Below are positions 17,941 through 26,233 of a stretch of DNA of 64,000 bases, one piece after another. The notes under the pieces are model-generated. The model did not search any database. It had not been told where the DNA came from and worked only from the letters and a program-made list of their open reading frames with translations. A program made the translations under genes and the position numbers. How positions within the stretch are numbered: position 1 is the stretch's first letter; each line of letters starts with the position of its first letter. This DNA is from Pseudohalocynthiibacter aestuariivivens (GTDB lineage: Bacteria; Pseudomonadota; Alphaproteobacteria; Rhodobacterales; Rhodobacteraceae): assembly GCF_018457175.1 (NCBI RefSeq), contig NZ_JAGFNU010000001.1, positions 124,001 through 188,000 on the forward strand. The letters run 5' to 3'.

Positions 17941-18305
17941 TCATCGTCAGGCAGTGGGGGGTGGCGGGTGATGAAATGGCCTTTCACACCCTGAGGCCAT
18001 TGACGATAAGGCACTTGTCCTGTTTCGCTTTCGGCGTGCAGTCGCGCGTATTCGACAATCGCGTCGGCGGACGTGTCGTTTGGTGTGAATTCACCCAACG
18101 TGTAATTGAGCTTACCAGCACCTTGAATTGCGACGTTACAGCTTCGAGTGCATCCCATAAGACAAGACACGCGACGTGTTTTCACATCACCATCCGCACG
18201 GTTCTCGATGAGTTCGGCCAGAACCTCGCCATCTGTCAGATCGCCGCTGGCGGCATCCCAATCTTCACGTTTGCACGTATCACAGATTGTAATCCAGGTC
18301 GTCAT
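17937..18305 (-). CDS. DUF1636 family predicted metal-binding (ferredoxin-like) protein
   Basis: This 122-aa cytoplasmic protein has five conserved cysteines: C8 and C11 in CDTC, then C48, C52 and C56 in CLMGCTRSC. The spacing resembles thioredoxin-like [2Fe-2S] ferredoxins. The DUF1636 family often sits beside cobalamin genes but has no proven function. It is the first gene of the block and overlaps cobC (ATGA). A role as a redox partner, for example in cobalt reduction before adenosylation, is an inference from context. The 140 bases upstream show no cobalamin riboswitch. Confidence 0.85.
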   Translation of the reverse strand: MTTWITICDTCKREDWDAASGDLTDGEVLAELIENRADGDVKTRRVSCLMGCTRSCNVAIQGAGKLNYTLGEFTPNDTSADAIVEYARLHAESETGQVPYRQWPQGVKGHFITRHPPLPDDE

Positions 18306-18445
18306 AGTAAGCCTCGCGCGCTCAGTGTTCCGGTTTCATCAATCGGATTCGGCTCGCAAGTGCAAGGCCAAGCTGAAGGATAAAAGTACACGACGGCGTG
18401 TCTCGAGGCGACATGGTCACATAGAATGCTTCTGCAAATTTCTTG

Positions 18446-19420
18446 CTAACCCCTACCGTGTGGCGTGCGAAAATCAAGGATCGGATTGATCGGGATGATC
18501 CGGTTTGGATTGATGGTATCGTGGCTGTAATGATAGTGGCGCACGATATGTTCAAAGTTCACAGTTTCGGCAACACCGGGGTGCTGGAACAGTTCACGCG
18601 TGTAGCCCCAGATATTCGGATAATCGATGATCCGTCTGCGATTGCATTTGAAATGCAAATGATAGACCGGATCAAAGCGCACCAAGGTTGTGAACAAACG
18701 CCAGTCCGCCTCGGTCAATGATTTCCCGAGCAGGTAGCGGTTATTCGAAAGATGTTCTTCTAACCAGTCGAGCGCGTCGAAAAGAGTGCTGACTGCAGAG
18801 TCATAAGCCGCCTGAGAGGTCGCAAACCCCGCTTTGTAAACGCCGTTGTTAATTTCGCCGTAGATCCGGGCGTTTATATTTTCAATCGCCTCTCGTTGAT
18901 TAATCGGCCAATAGTCGTCTGTGTTTCCAGTCAAGCCATCAAAGGCAGAATTGAACATTCTGATGATTTCAGAAGATTCATTAGAGACGATGGTTTGCTG
19001 TTGTTTATCCCAAAGAACAGGCACTGTTACACGGCCGGACACATCCGGCATAGCTTTGGTGTAAATATCACGCAAGAAAGGCAGACCATAGAGCGCATCA
19101 CCAGTCGCTCCGTGGGAATCCGCTTCAAACGTCCAGCCGTCAGACAGCATATCGGGATGTACTGCTGAAACACTGATGTGATCGCTCAAGCCCTTCAGAG
19201 CTCTGAAAATCAGGGTCCGATGCGCCCAGGGGCAGGCGTAAGAGACATAGAGGTGGTAACGGCCACTTTCAGCTGGAAATCCGCCGTCACCTGATGGTCC
19301 GGGCGTGCCATCCGGCGTGATCCAATTGCGAAACCCTGCATTAGAGCGCACAAATTTTCCACCAGTCGATTTGGTGTCATACCAGACATCCTGCCATTTG
19401 CCTTCTACGAGCTGTCCCAT
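18446..19420 (-). CDS. Glutathionyl-hydroquinone reductase (xi-class glutathione S-transferase, YqjG/ECM4 family)
   Basis: This cytoplasmic enzyme reduces glutathionyl-hydroquinones, releasing glutathione. The 324-aa protein has an N-terminal thioredoxin fold with catalytic Cys63 in SYACPWAHRTLIFR, the hallmark of the xi class, and an all-helical C-terminal domain with VRFDPVYHLHFKCNRRRI. The length fits E. coli YqjG (about 328 aa). It stands alone, 140 bases before the DUF1636-cobC-cobD block on the same strand, with no sign of coupling. Confidence 0.93.
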   Translation of the reverse strand: MGQLVEGKWQDVWYDTKSTGGKFVRSNAGFRNWITPDGTPGPSGDGGFPAESGRYHLYVSYACPWAHRTLIFRALKGLSDHISVSAVHPDMLSDGWTFEADSHGATGDALYGLPFLRDIYTKAMPDVSGRVTVPVLWDKQQQTIVSNESSEIIRMFNSAFDGLTGNTDDYWPINQREAIENINARIYGEINNGVYKAGFATSQAAYDSAVSTLFDALDWLEEHLSNNRYLLGKSLTEADWRLFTTLVRFDPVYHLHFKCNRRRIIDYPNIWGYTRELFQHPGVAETVNFEHIVRHYHYSHDTINPNRIIPINPILDFRTPHGRG

Positions 19421-19565
19421 TTGGTCTCCGTTCCTTTGTTGCGCTGAAGGTAAGGGTCAGTGAACGGCTGGAAAACCTGTACTTTAGCGCAAGACACCTG
19501 CGTCTTTGCACATGAGCTTGATATTTGCGAAGCTACGCACACTCGAACATTGCTCAGGGGATGAT

Positions 19566-20195
19566 ATGGCTGACGAAAAAGACATTATAAGCGACGTATA
19601 CGATACGGCGAAATCCGGCGGGGCGGAGGGGTTGTATGATAAGTGGGCCTCGGATTATGACGCCGATACGGCTGCGAAAGGGTTTCGTTTGCCAGGGATT
19701 GCTGCCGGGTTCGCAGCACGCCATATACCTTTGGGTTCAGGTCCAATTTTGGACGCAGGCGCGGGTACAGGTCAGGTTGGGTCGTGTCTTCAAATCCTGG
19801 GATACGATCAGATCACAGGCATCGACATCTCTGAGGCTATGTTGGCAGAAGCGCTCAGGACGGGGGCTTATGAAGCCGTAAAACGCCAAGTTCTTGGTGA
19901 AGAACTGAGCTTTGCTGACAATATTTTTTCCGGGGTGATCTGTGTTGGATCATTTGGGGTTGGACATGCGCCGCCGAGCTCTCTTTTTGAATTGTTGCGT
20001 CTGACAAAACCGGGATCGCCATTCATATTCAATGTGGTTGAAAATACCTGGGTCGAGCAGGGTTTTCCTGACGTAATGGATGCAATTGATGCTGCGGGCA
20101 CGTGGGAATTTGTTGAAAAATCAGAAGCATTTTGCCCGTACACGAATGGCGAAGAAGATCTGCTGACCAGAGTTTTCGTGTATCGGGCTCTTTAG
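19566..20195 (+). CDS. Class I SAM-dependent methyltransferase
   Basis: This 209-aa protein has the SAM-binding motif I LDAGAGTGQVG, followed by GIDISEAML. Its N-terminal block YDKWASDYDAD resembles the TehB/Williams-Beuren (WBSCR27)-type methyltransferases. The substrate is not known. The start at 19566 has AGGGG five bases upstream; an in-frame TTG at 19506 is less likely. The gene precedes the leader of the corrin operon by 220 bases and is probably independent of it. Confidence 0.85.
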   Translation: MADEKDIISDVYDTAKSGGAEGLYDKWASDYDADTAAKGFRLPGIAAGFAARHIPLGSGPILDAGAGTGQVGSCLQILGYDQITGIDISEAMLAEALRTGAYEAVKRQVLGEELSFADNIFSGVICVGSFGVGHAPPSSLFELLRLTKPGSPFIFNVVENTWVEQGFPDVMDAIDAAGTWEFVEKSEAFCPYTNGEEDLLTRVFVYRAL

Positions 20196-20415
20196 TTCGT
20201 TTAGATGTGCTTGTCGGTTTTATCCGCCTGTGCGCCGCGAATCCGTTTGCGAAGGTCTGATCCCCAACGTATACAAATTTCAGACGAAGCCCGTTGGGCC
20301 AGAGAGGTTGGCTGTGCGTGATTGACCCAAGCTGGGAATCACAAGCAGCATCGTCGGAGACATGCGTGTCTGCCGCTTTGGCCTGTCCGGGAGGATTGAG
20401 AAAAGGACGCATGTA
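20196..20415 (+). promoter_or_regulatory. Structured leader of the cbiX-cob operon (candidate RNA element)
   Basis: This 220-base gap can fold. GTCTGA (20255-20260) pairs with TCAGAC (20280-20285). Its loop holds CCCAAC (20263-20268), which can pair with GTTGGG (20293-20298), giving an H-type pseudoknot. A local GCCC/GGGC hairpin (20289-20299) would compete with that. A second hairpin GTGATT..CCC/GGGAATCAC spans 20318-20342, and AGACA/TGTCT spans 20358-20371. The order GGGAA, AAGC, GGAGAC faintly recalls the 3' half of a cobalamin riboswitch, but the core CCGCAACTG and the full B12 box are missing. The promoter itself is not evident. Confidence 0.4.
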
Positions 20416-20646
20416 ATGAAATCTTTACTGACCACTGTTGCAATTCTTCCCGCAGCGCCTGCATTGGCGCATCCGGGCCACATGGCGGAAGCGCTGGGTC
20501 ATGATCATTGGCTTGGTGCCGCTGCTATCGGGTTGGCGATTGCTTTGGGGCTCTGGGCTAAGCTGAAAGGCAAGGATCAGACAAAAACAAAAGACAATGA
20601 AGAAGCTGAAGACGAGGCCGAGGCCGAAGAATTACAGGAAGCCTGA
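20416..20646 (+). CDS. Small His-rich membrane protein (DUF6732-like)
   Basis: This 76-aa protein has an N-terminal signal-like helix ending PALAHPGH, then a His cluster (HPGHMAEALGHDHW). One transmembrane helix follows (about residues 38-56), then a long acidic tail rich in Glu and Asp. The His cluster would face the periplasm and the acidic tail the cytoplasm. It is the first gene behind the structured leader and ends one base before the cbiX ATG. Cobalt binding or delivery is inferred from the His residues and context; the DUF assignment is from memory of similar Rhodobacteraceae proteins. Confidence 0.75.
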   Translation: MKSLLTTVAILPAAPALAHPGHMAEALGHDHWLGAAAIGLAIALGLWAKLKGKDQTKTKDNEEAEDEAEAEELQEA

Positions 20647-20647
20647 A

Positions 20648-21739
20648 ATGTCCAAAATTGGTGTGATGATTTGCGGCCATGGTTCGCGCAGCCACGCGGC
20701 GGTTGATGAGTTTGCCGTTCTTGCAGAAAAGCTGCCAGCACTGCTGCCAGAGGGCTGGGAAACCGACTATGGCTATCTGGAGTTCGCTAATCCAGTTATT
20801 CGCGACGGGCTTGATCGTCTGCGCGAAAAAGGATGCGACCGTATTCTGGCAGTACCCGGAATGCTGTTTGCCGCGATGCACGCCAAGAATGACATTCCTA
20901 CAGTGTTGAACACCTATGCGAAGAAACACGGCGTTGATCTGACCTACGGGCGCGAACTGGGCGTTGATCCAAAAATGATCGCTGCCGCAGGCGCGCGCAT
21001 TCAGGAAGCGGTGGACTCAGCCAATGATACGCAGGGCGATGTCCCCCTTGAGGAAACTTGTTTGGTTGTGATCGGGCGCGGTGCAAGTGACCCGGATGCA
21101 AACGGAAATGTTTCAAAGATCGCACGCATGTTGCAGGAAGGCATGGGGTTTGGCTGGTGCGAAGTTGGCTATTCCGGCGTTACCTTTCCGCTGGTTGAGC
21201 CTTGCCTGAACCACGTCGTAAAGCTTGGATACAAGCGCGTCGTCGTATTTCCGTATTTTCTTTTTACCGGCATTCTGATCGACCGGATTTATGGGTTCAC
21301 CGACAAGGTCGCAGCCGCGCATCCGGACATTGAGTTCGTCAAGGCAGGCTATCTGAATGACCATCCCGATGTGCTTGCGACCTTTGCGGAACGGGTCACA
21401 GAGCAATTGGGTGACGTTGTGCCGCCTACATGCGGTACCTGCAAATATAGAACGCAGGTATTGGGCTTTGAAGCTGAAGTTGGCGCAGTTCAGGAAAGCC
21501 ATCATCACCATGTTGAAGGGCAAGGTGCGAACGCGCCCGGCTCAAACGTGGCAGATTGTAAATTGTGCGACACTTTTTGTACCGGGGAATGTAGGTTGGA
21601 GATGGAGCATCACCACCATCATCACGATCATGACCATGTGCACGAGGACGGCCACCACCACCATCATGATCATCAGCATGCAGTTTACCCACACGCAAAA
21701 CACCCGCATGGCCCGGAAAGCGCGCGCACCAAAGGATAG
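20648..21739 (+). CDS. cbiX: Sirohydrochlorin cobaltochelatase CbiX, long form with Cys/His tail
   Basis: CbiX inserts cobalt into sirohydrochlorin, the early cobalt-insertion route. The 363-aa protein starts ICGHGSRSHAAVDEF, with the chelatase His11, and carries two CbiX domains. The tail has CGTC, then four Cys in CKLCDTFCTGEC (304-315). A His-rich region follows at about 321-355 (EHHHHHHDHDHVH). CbiX(L) of Bacillus megaterium likewise has a His-rich tail and a Cys motif binding a 4Fe-4S cluster. The start at 20648 has AGGA upstream. A late chelatase subunit, CobN, is encoded nearby, so both cobalt-insertion types coexist. Confidence 0.92.
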   Translation: MSKIGVMICGHGSRSHAAVDEFAVLAEKLPALLPEGWETDYGYLEFANPVIRDGLDRLREKGCDRILAVPGMLFAAMHAKNDIPTVLNTYAKKHGVDLTYGRELGVDPKMIAAAGARIQEAVDSANDTQGDVPLEETCLVVIGRGASDPDANGNVSKIARMLQEGMGFGWCEVGYSGVTFPLVEPCLNHVVKLGYKRVVVFPYFLFTGILIDRIYGFTDKVAAAHPDIEFVKAGYLNDHPDVLATFAERVTEQLGDVVPPTCGTCKYRTQVLGFEAEVGAVQESHHHHVEGQGANAPGSNVADCKLCDTFCTGECRLEMEHHHHHHDHDHVHEDGHHHHHDHQHAVYPHAKHPHGPESARTKG

Positions 21740-21751
21740 CGTTTTCAAAAG

Positions 21752-21769
21752 GAAAAGCCCCAAGGGGCT
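21752..21769. repeat. Intergenic hairpin between cbiX and cobH
   Basis: AAAGCCCC (21752-21759) and GGGGCTTT (21762-21769) form an 8-bp stem over a two-base gap. On the plus strand no T-run follows, so it may be an mRNA-processing or stability element between cbiX and cobH. Read on the minus strand it is followed by T-rich sequence. Confidence 0.4.
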
Positions 21770-21811
21770 TTGCGTCATCAGTTTGATTGGCGCTTGCGGC
21801 AAAGGCATCGC

Positions 21812-22450
21812 ATGAGACCATATGAAAAAGACCCCGGCGCGATCTATGCGCAAAGCTTTGCAACAGTCCGGAAAGAAGCGCGCTTGGAACGCTTTGGGCC
21901 GGGGATGGAAGCATTGGCGATACGGCTGATCCATGCTTGTGGAATGGTCGAAGTGGCGGACAGGCTTGCTTTCTCTACGGAGGCATATGTGGCCGGGCAT
22001 GCGGCGCTTAAGGCTGGGGCGCCGATTCTTTGTGATTGCGAAATGGTCGGTGCCGGAATCATCCGTCGTTATCTGCCTAACAACAACCGGGTTATCGTGA
22101 CGCTGAATGACGCGACAGTGCCAGAACGCGCAAAATCAATTGGTAACACACGCTCTGCTGCCGCTGTTGAACTTTGGGCCGATCAGTTGGAAGGGGCGGT
22201 TGTGGCAATCGGAAACGCCCCCACTGCTTTGTTTCATTTGCTCGAATTATTGGATTCGGGTGCGCCAAAACCGGCAGTGATCCTGGGGTTTCCTGTTGGT
22301 TTCGTCGGTGCCGCCGAAAGCAAAGCTGAACTTGCCACAAATTCCCGAGGGTGTGAATTTGTTGCATTGCGTGGACGGCGTGGTGGATCGGCCATCGCTT
22401 CGGCAGCCGTAAACGCACTTGCTGTCGGCTTGCCGGAGGAAGCACAATGA
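21812..22450 (+). CDS. cobH: Precorrin-8X methylmutase CobH
   Basis: CobH moves the methyl group from C11 to C12 of precorrin-8X to give hydrogenobyrinic acid, the last step of corrin-ring formation. The 212-aa protein has the family start YEKDPGAIYAQSFATVR and IHACGMVEVAD, whose His acts in the rearrangement, plus GFPVGFVGAAESK near the C-terminus. The start at 21812 follows an AAGG site; an in-frame ATG at 21770 lacks one. It overlaps cobL by four bases. Confidence 0.95.
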   Translation: MRPYEKDPGAIYAQSFATVRKEARLERFGPGMEALAIRLIHACGMVEVADRLAFSTEAYVAGHAALKAGAPILCDCEMVGAGIIRRYLPNNNRVIVTLNDATVPERAKSIGNTRSAAAVELWADQLEGAVVAIGNAPTALFHLLELLDSGAPKPAVILGFPVGFVGAAESKAELATNSRGCEFVALRGRRGGSAIASAAVNALAVGLPEEAQ

Positions 22451-23646
22451 AATCATGGTTGCACATTGTTGGGATCGGCGAGGACGGGCTGGATGGCCTG
22501 ACACCAGCGACGCGTGCCGTCGTTGAAGCCGCCGAAGTGATTGTTGGTGGCGACAGGCATCATGAACTGTCCGAGATCGTGAGTGCAGAGCGCGTCGCGT
22601 GGCCTTCGCCTTTTGATGCGCTGGTTGACTTGCTTGGCAGCTACAAAGGCAAGCGTGTTGTTGTGCTGGCAACAGGGGATCCGCTTTGGTACTCGGTTGG
22701 CGCAAGGATCGGGCGGGCGATTGACCCGGCAGAGATCACGTATTATCCGCAGGTTGGTGCGTTTCAATTGGCGGCAGCACGCATGGGCTGGTCGATGGCG
22801 GATCTTGAAACGCTGACGGTTCATGGGCGACCTGTTGAGCAAATGATTGCCTTCATCCAGCCTGACCAGCGGCTGCTGATTTTAACGACTGGTGCAGAGA
22901 CACCGGGACAGATCGCCAAGTTTTTGACCGAGCGTGGGTTTGGGCAGTCCAAAATGACTGTCTTGGCCGCGATGGGCGGCGAAAATGAAAAGCGGTTCGA
23001 TGGAATCGCTGAGAGCTGGGATCACATCGTTCCTGCATTCAATACGCTGGCTGTTGAATGCATCGCGGCACCTGATGCAGCGCTATTACCGCGAGTTCCG
23101 GGTTTGGCAGACGATCTGTTTCAGCATGACGGGACGATGACGAAGCAGGAGGTGCGTGCCGCGACATTGGCCAAGCTGATGCCGATGCGGGGTGCTTTGC
23201 TTTGGGATATCGGAACAGGCTGCGGGTCGGTTGCTGTCGAATGGATGCGCGCGGCGCGCTATGCGCGTGCCATCGGTATTGAACCTCGCGCAGACCGGCG
23301 GGCGATGGCGGCTGCTAATGCATTGGCACTTGGTACACCCAAACTGGAACTGATCGATGGTCAGGTTCCGGAAGCTCTGGAAGGACTAGACCCGCCGGAT
23401 GCTATTTTCATAGGCGGTGGTCTAAGTATTGAAACGTTCGAGACCGCGTGGGCGTCTTTGCGTCCACTTGGCCGGCTCGTCGCGAATGCAGTGACGCTTG
23501 AAAGCGAAGCGGTGCTTATAAATCTGCACAAGACTTACGGTGGGCAATTGGTAAAACTGCAGGTCCATCGGGCAGAGCCCGTCGGGCCGCGCACCGGCTG
23601 GCGCCCGCTTATGCCAGTGACACAATGGAGCCTCGTAAAAAGATGA
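22447..23646 (+). CDS. cobL: Precorrin-6Y C5,15-methyltransferase (decarboxylating) CobL
   Basis: CobL methylates C5 and C15 of precorrin-6Y and removes the C12 acetate carboxyl group. The 399-aa protein is the usual CbiE-CbiT fusion. The N-terminal tetrapyrrole methylase (about 1-205) has VVLATGDPLWYSVG. The C-terminal class I methyltransferase (about 215-399) has LLWDIGTGCGSVAVEWMR as SAM motif I. It overlaps cobH and cobI by four bases each, so the three are co-translated. The product of the missing cobK would be its substrate. Confidence 0.95.
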   Translation: MKSWLHIVGIGEDGLDGLTPATRAVVEAAEVIVGGDRHHELSEIVSAERVAWPSPFDALVDLLGSYKGKRVVVLATGDPLWYSVGARIGRAIDPAEITYYPQVGAFQLAAARMGWSMADLETLTVHGRPVEQMIAFIQPDQRLLILTTGAETPGQIAKFLTERGFGQSKMTVLAAMGGENEKRFDGIAESWDHIVPAFNTLAVECIAAPDAALLPRVPGLADDLFQHDGTMTKQEVRAATLAKLMPMRGALLWDIGTGCGSVAVEWMRAARYARAIGIEPRADRRAMAAANALALGTPKLELIDGQVPEALEGLDPPDAIFIGGGLSIETFETAWASLRPLGRLVANAVTLESEAVLINLHKTYGGQLVKLQVHRAEPVGPRTGWRPLMPVTQWSLVKR

Positions 23647-24344
23647 GCGGAACACTTTATGGTGTGGGTCTGGGGCCGGGCGACCCGGAGCTTTTGACGA
23701 TGAAGGCGCATCGCTTGATTTCCGGCGCGGGTGTTCTGGCCTATCCCGCATTGGCTGGTGGCGAAAGTTTGGCGCGGTCAATTGCATCAGAGTTTATTCC
23801 TAACACTGCGCGCGAGATTGTCATGGATGTACCGATGACTGTCGAGCGCGCGCCAGCGCAAGCGGCCTATGACAAAGGTGCAGCGGCGATTGCCGCGGAA
23901 CTGCAAAAGGGTGAAGATGTTGTCTGCCTTTGTGAAGGCGACCCATTCTTCTACGGTTCTTTCATGTATCTGTTTGCGAGGCTGGCAACTGACTATCAGG
24001 TCGAAATTGTACCGGGGGTTACGTCTATGACTGCCTGTGCAGGTGCAATTGGAATGCCCCTTGCGGCACGCAACGAGGTTCTGACCGTGATCCCTGGGCC
24101 GCTCGCTGCAGCGGAAATGGAAGAGCGGATAGTGTCGTCCGACAGCGTGGTCATCATGAAGGTCGGGCGGCACCTGGGTAAGATACGCGCAATCCTTGAG
24201 CGGCTCGGTTTGCTGGAACGCGCGTCTTATGTTGAACGCGCGACGCTGGGTAATGAGCGGCGTATGCCCTTGGCCGATGCCCCCGCGCCCGCGCCATATT
24301 TTTCAATGATACTTGTTACAAAAGGGGCCGACCCATGGCTTTGA
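23643..24344 (+). CDS. cobI: Precorrin-2 C20-methyltransferase CobI
   Basis: CobI methylates C20 of precorrin-2 (CbiL does the same on cobalt-precorrin-2). The 233-aa protein has the tetrapyrrole methylase motifs GVGLGPGDPELLTMKA near the N-terminus, CEGDPFFYGSFMYL in the middle, and PGVTSMTACA. The start at 23643 overlaps the cobL stop. Which substrate is used is open here, because both early (CbiX) and late (CobN) chelatases are encoded. Confidence 0.95.
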   Translation: MSGTLYGVGLGPGDPELLTMKAHRLISGAGVLAYPALAGGESLARSIASEFIPNTAREIVMDVPMTVERAPAQAAYDKGAAAIAAELQKGEDVVCLCEGDPFFYGSFMYLFARLATDYQVEIVPGVTSMTACAGAIGMPLAARNEVLTVIPGPLAAAEMEERIVSSDSVVIMKVGRHLGKIRAILERLGLLERASYVERATLGNERRMPLADAPAPAPYFSMILVTKGADPWL

Positions 24345-26146
24345 AACCCGTTGTTTTATGCCTTTCTCGTTCTGGAGAGAAAACGGCACATTCCGTTGCT
24401 GGCGCGCTGGGCGCGTCAGTGCACGGGCGCGAAGGGCGTGTTGACGTGGCGGACGCCTATTTCCCTGACGCGCTTGAGCATACCCGGACTTTGTTTGCCA
24501 GTGGAACGCCGATTATCGGGGTTTGTGCTGCTGGCATACTGATCCGGGCGGTGGCGCCTTTGCTGGCTGACAAGACTGTTGAGCCACCCGTGGTCGCGGT
24601 GTCAGACGACGGTTCCGTCGTTGTCCCCTTGCTGGGTGGGCATCGTGGGGCCAACCGTTTGGCAAGCGAGATCGCGACTGCCTTGGATGCTGTTACAGCC
24701 GTTACGACTGCTGGCGATGTTGCGATGGGCGTTGCACTTGATGAGCCACCATTGGGGTACCGGCTCGCAAACCCTTCGGACGCAAAGGCGGTAATGGCTG
24801 CTTTGCTTGGCGGAGCAGGTGCGAAACTTTCGGGTGAGCAGATTTTTGATCTGGCCTCAGACCAAGCCGGTACTGTTGAATTACTGGTAAGCGAAGCACT
24901 GGCTGAGGGGTCAGAAAAGCAGTTGGTTTATCACCCGCAGCGTTATGCGTTGGGCCTCGGGTGTGCGCGCAACGCGGACCCGGAAGAGCTTTGGTCGCTG
25001 GTAACAGAGAGTTTGGCAGATGCAGGAATTGCAGAGGGTGCGATTGCATCGGTCAACTCCATAGATTTGAAGGGTGACGAGCCAGCAATAATTGAAGCCG
25101 CACGGCGGCTTGGCGTTCCGTTGCGCTTGTTCACCGCAGCGCAGCTGGAGGCAGAGGCAGGTCGCCTGAAAACACCGTCAAACGTAGTATTTGCCGAAGT
25201 TGGCTGTCACGGCGTAAGTGAAGGTGCGGCCCTTGCGGCGGCTGGTGCAGGGTCTGAGTTGACCATCGCAAAACGGAAAACGGCGAATGTAACCTGCGCT
25301 GTTGCGCGATCAGAAGATCCAATTGTTGATCTGCCGGGGCGTGCGCGTGGCCGTTTGTCGATTATCGGGATTGGTCCGGGCCAACATAGTTGGCGAACAC
25401 CAGAAGCAAGCCATTTGGTTGCTGAGGCTGAAGAACTGGTTGGCTATGGGCTTTACATCGATTTGTTGGGGCCGCTGGCCTATGGCAAGGAAAGGTCTGA
25501 TTTCCCGCTGGGTGGTGAAGAAGACCGCTGCAGATATGCGCTGGAACAGGCAGGCAAAGGCAAAAATGTTGCGCTTATCTGTTCAGGGGATGCCGGTATT
25601 TACGCGATGGGTGCGCTGGTTTTTGAGCTGCTTGATCGCGGACCTGAAGCGATGGGTGTGACCGATGCCGCGCGTCGGGTTGAAGTAATTTCAACGCCGG
25701 GGGTTTCGGCACTGCAAGGTGCAGCAGCAAGGGCTGGAGCGCCGCTGGGCCATGATTTCTGCGCGATTTCGCTGAGCGACTTGCTGACGCCACGCGAAGA
25801 TATTGTGAAGCGCCTGAAGGCGGCGGCGGAGGGAGATTTTGTCATCGCCTTTTATAACCCCGTGTCGATGCGGCGGCGCACTTTGCTGGCTGAAGCCCGG
25901 GACATTCTGCTGCAGCATCGCCCTGCTGACACGCCTGTAATGCTGGCAAGTTCGCTTGGACGGCCAGAAGAATATGTGCGGTATCGACGCCTTGATGAAC
26001 TGGAAGTTGATGAGGTCGATATGCTGACAGTCGTTTTGGTGGGGTCCAGTCATACAAAACTTGCGGCGTTGGGTGAAGGTCCGCGTATGTACACACCGCG
26101 TGGCTATGCGCGGAAAATTGATGGTGATTTGGCCAAGGGGGCTTGA
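24335..26146 (+). CDS. cobJ: CbiG-CobJ fusion: cobalt-precorrin-5A hydrolase-like and precorrin-3B C17-methyltransferase
   Basis: The 603-aa protein joins two B12 enzymes. Residues 1-135 are the CbiG N-terminal domain (VVPLLGGHRGANRLASEIA), followed by a linker. Residues about 205-325 are the CobE/CbiG C-terminal domain (ALGLGCARNADPEEL, VGCHGVSEGAAL). Residues about 338-603 are CobJ/CbiH (IIGIGPGQHSW, ALICSGDAGIYAMG, FVIAFYNPVS). CobJ contracts the ring with C17 methylation; CbiG opens the lactone and releases the two-carbon fragment in the anaerobic route. CbiG in a CobN-containing locus is an odd mix. The start overlaps the cobI end by ten bases. Confidence 0.92.
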   Translation: MALKPVVLCLSRSGEKTAHSVAGALGASVHGREGRVDVADAYFPDALEHTRTLFASGTPIIGVCAAGILIRAVAPLLADKTVEPPVVAVSDDGSVVVPLLGGHRGANRLASEIATALDAVTAVTTAGDVAMGVALDEPPLGYRLANPSDAKAVMAALLGGAGAKLSGEQIFDLASDQAGTVELLVSEALAEGSEKQLVYHPQRYALGLGCARNADPEELWSLVTESLADAGIAEGAIASVNSIDLKGDEPAIIEAARRLGVPLRLFTAAQLEAEAGRLKTPSNVVFAEVGCHGVSEGAALAAAGAGSELTIAKRKTANVTCAVARSEDPIVDLPGRARGRLSIIGIGPGQHSWRTPEASHLVAEAEELVGYGLYIDLLGPLAYGKERSDFPLGGEEDRCRYALEQAGKGKNVALICSGDAGIYAMGALVFELLDRGPEAMGVTDAARRVEVISTPGVSALQGAAARAGAPLGHDFCAISLSDLLTPREDIVKRLKAAAEGDFVIAFYNPVSMRRRTLLAEARDILLQHRPADTPVMLASSLGRPEEYVRYRRLDELEVDEVDMLTVVLVGSSHTKLAALGEGPRMYTPRGYARKIDGDLAKGA

Positions 26147-26233
26147 ACCAAACAGCTTGGGCTGCGCCCACACGCCATTCATTTGTGCGTGTGTTGAGGC
26201 GAGCCCGCTTCTGATGGTTCTCAGGAGATTGAT

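Noticed and set aside
18306-18445. Open frame and possible riboswitch upstream of DUF1636-cobC-cobD
   Set aside because: The open frame has no ribosome site and is mostly a shadow of the reductase gene; no B12 box is seen.
21602-21700. CAC/CAT-rich tract in cbiX resembling a microsatellite
   Set aside because: It encodes the His-rich tail typical of long CbiX proteins and has no regular unit length.
21752-21769. Hairpin between cbiX and cobH as an intrinsic terminator for the plus strand
   Set aside because: No T-run follows, and the downstream cob genes clearly continue the operon.
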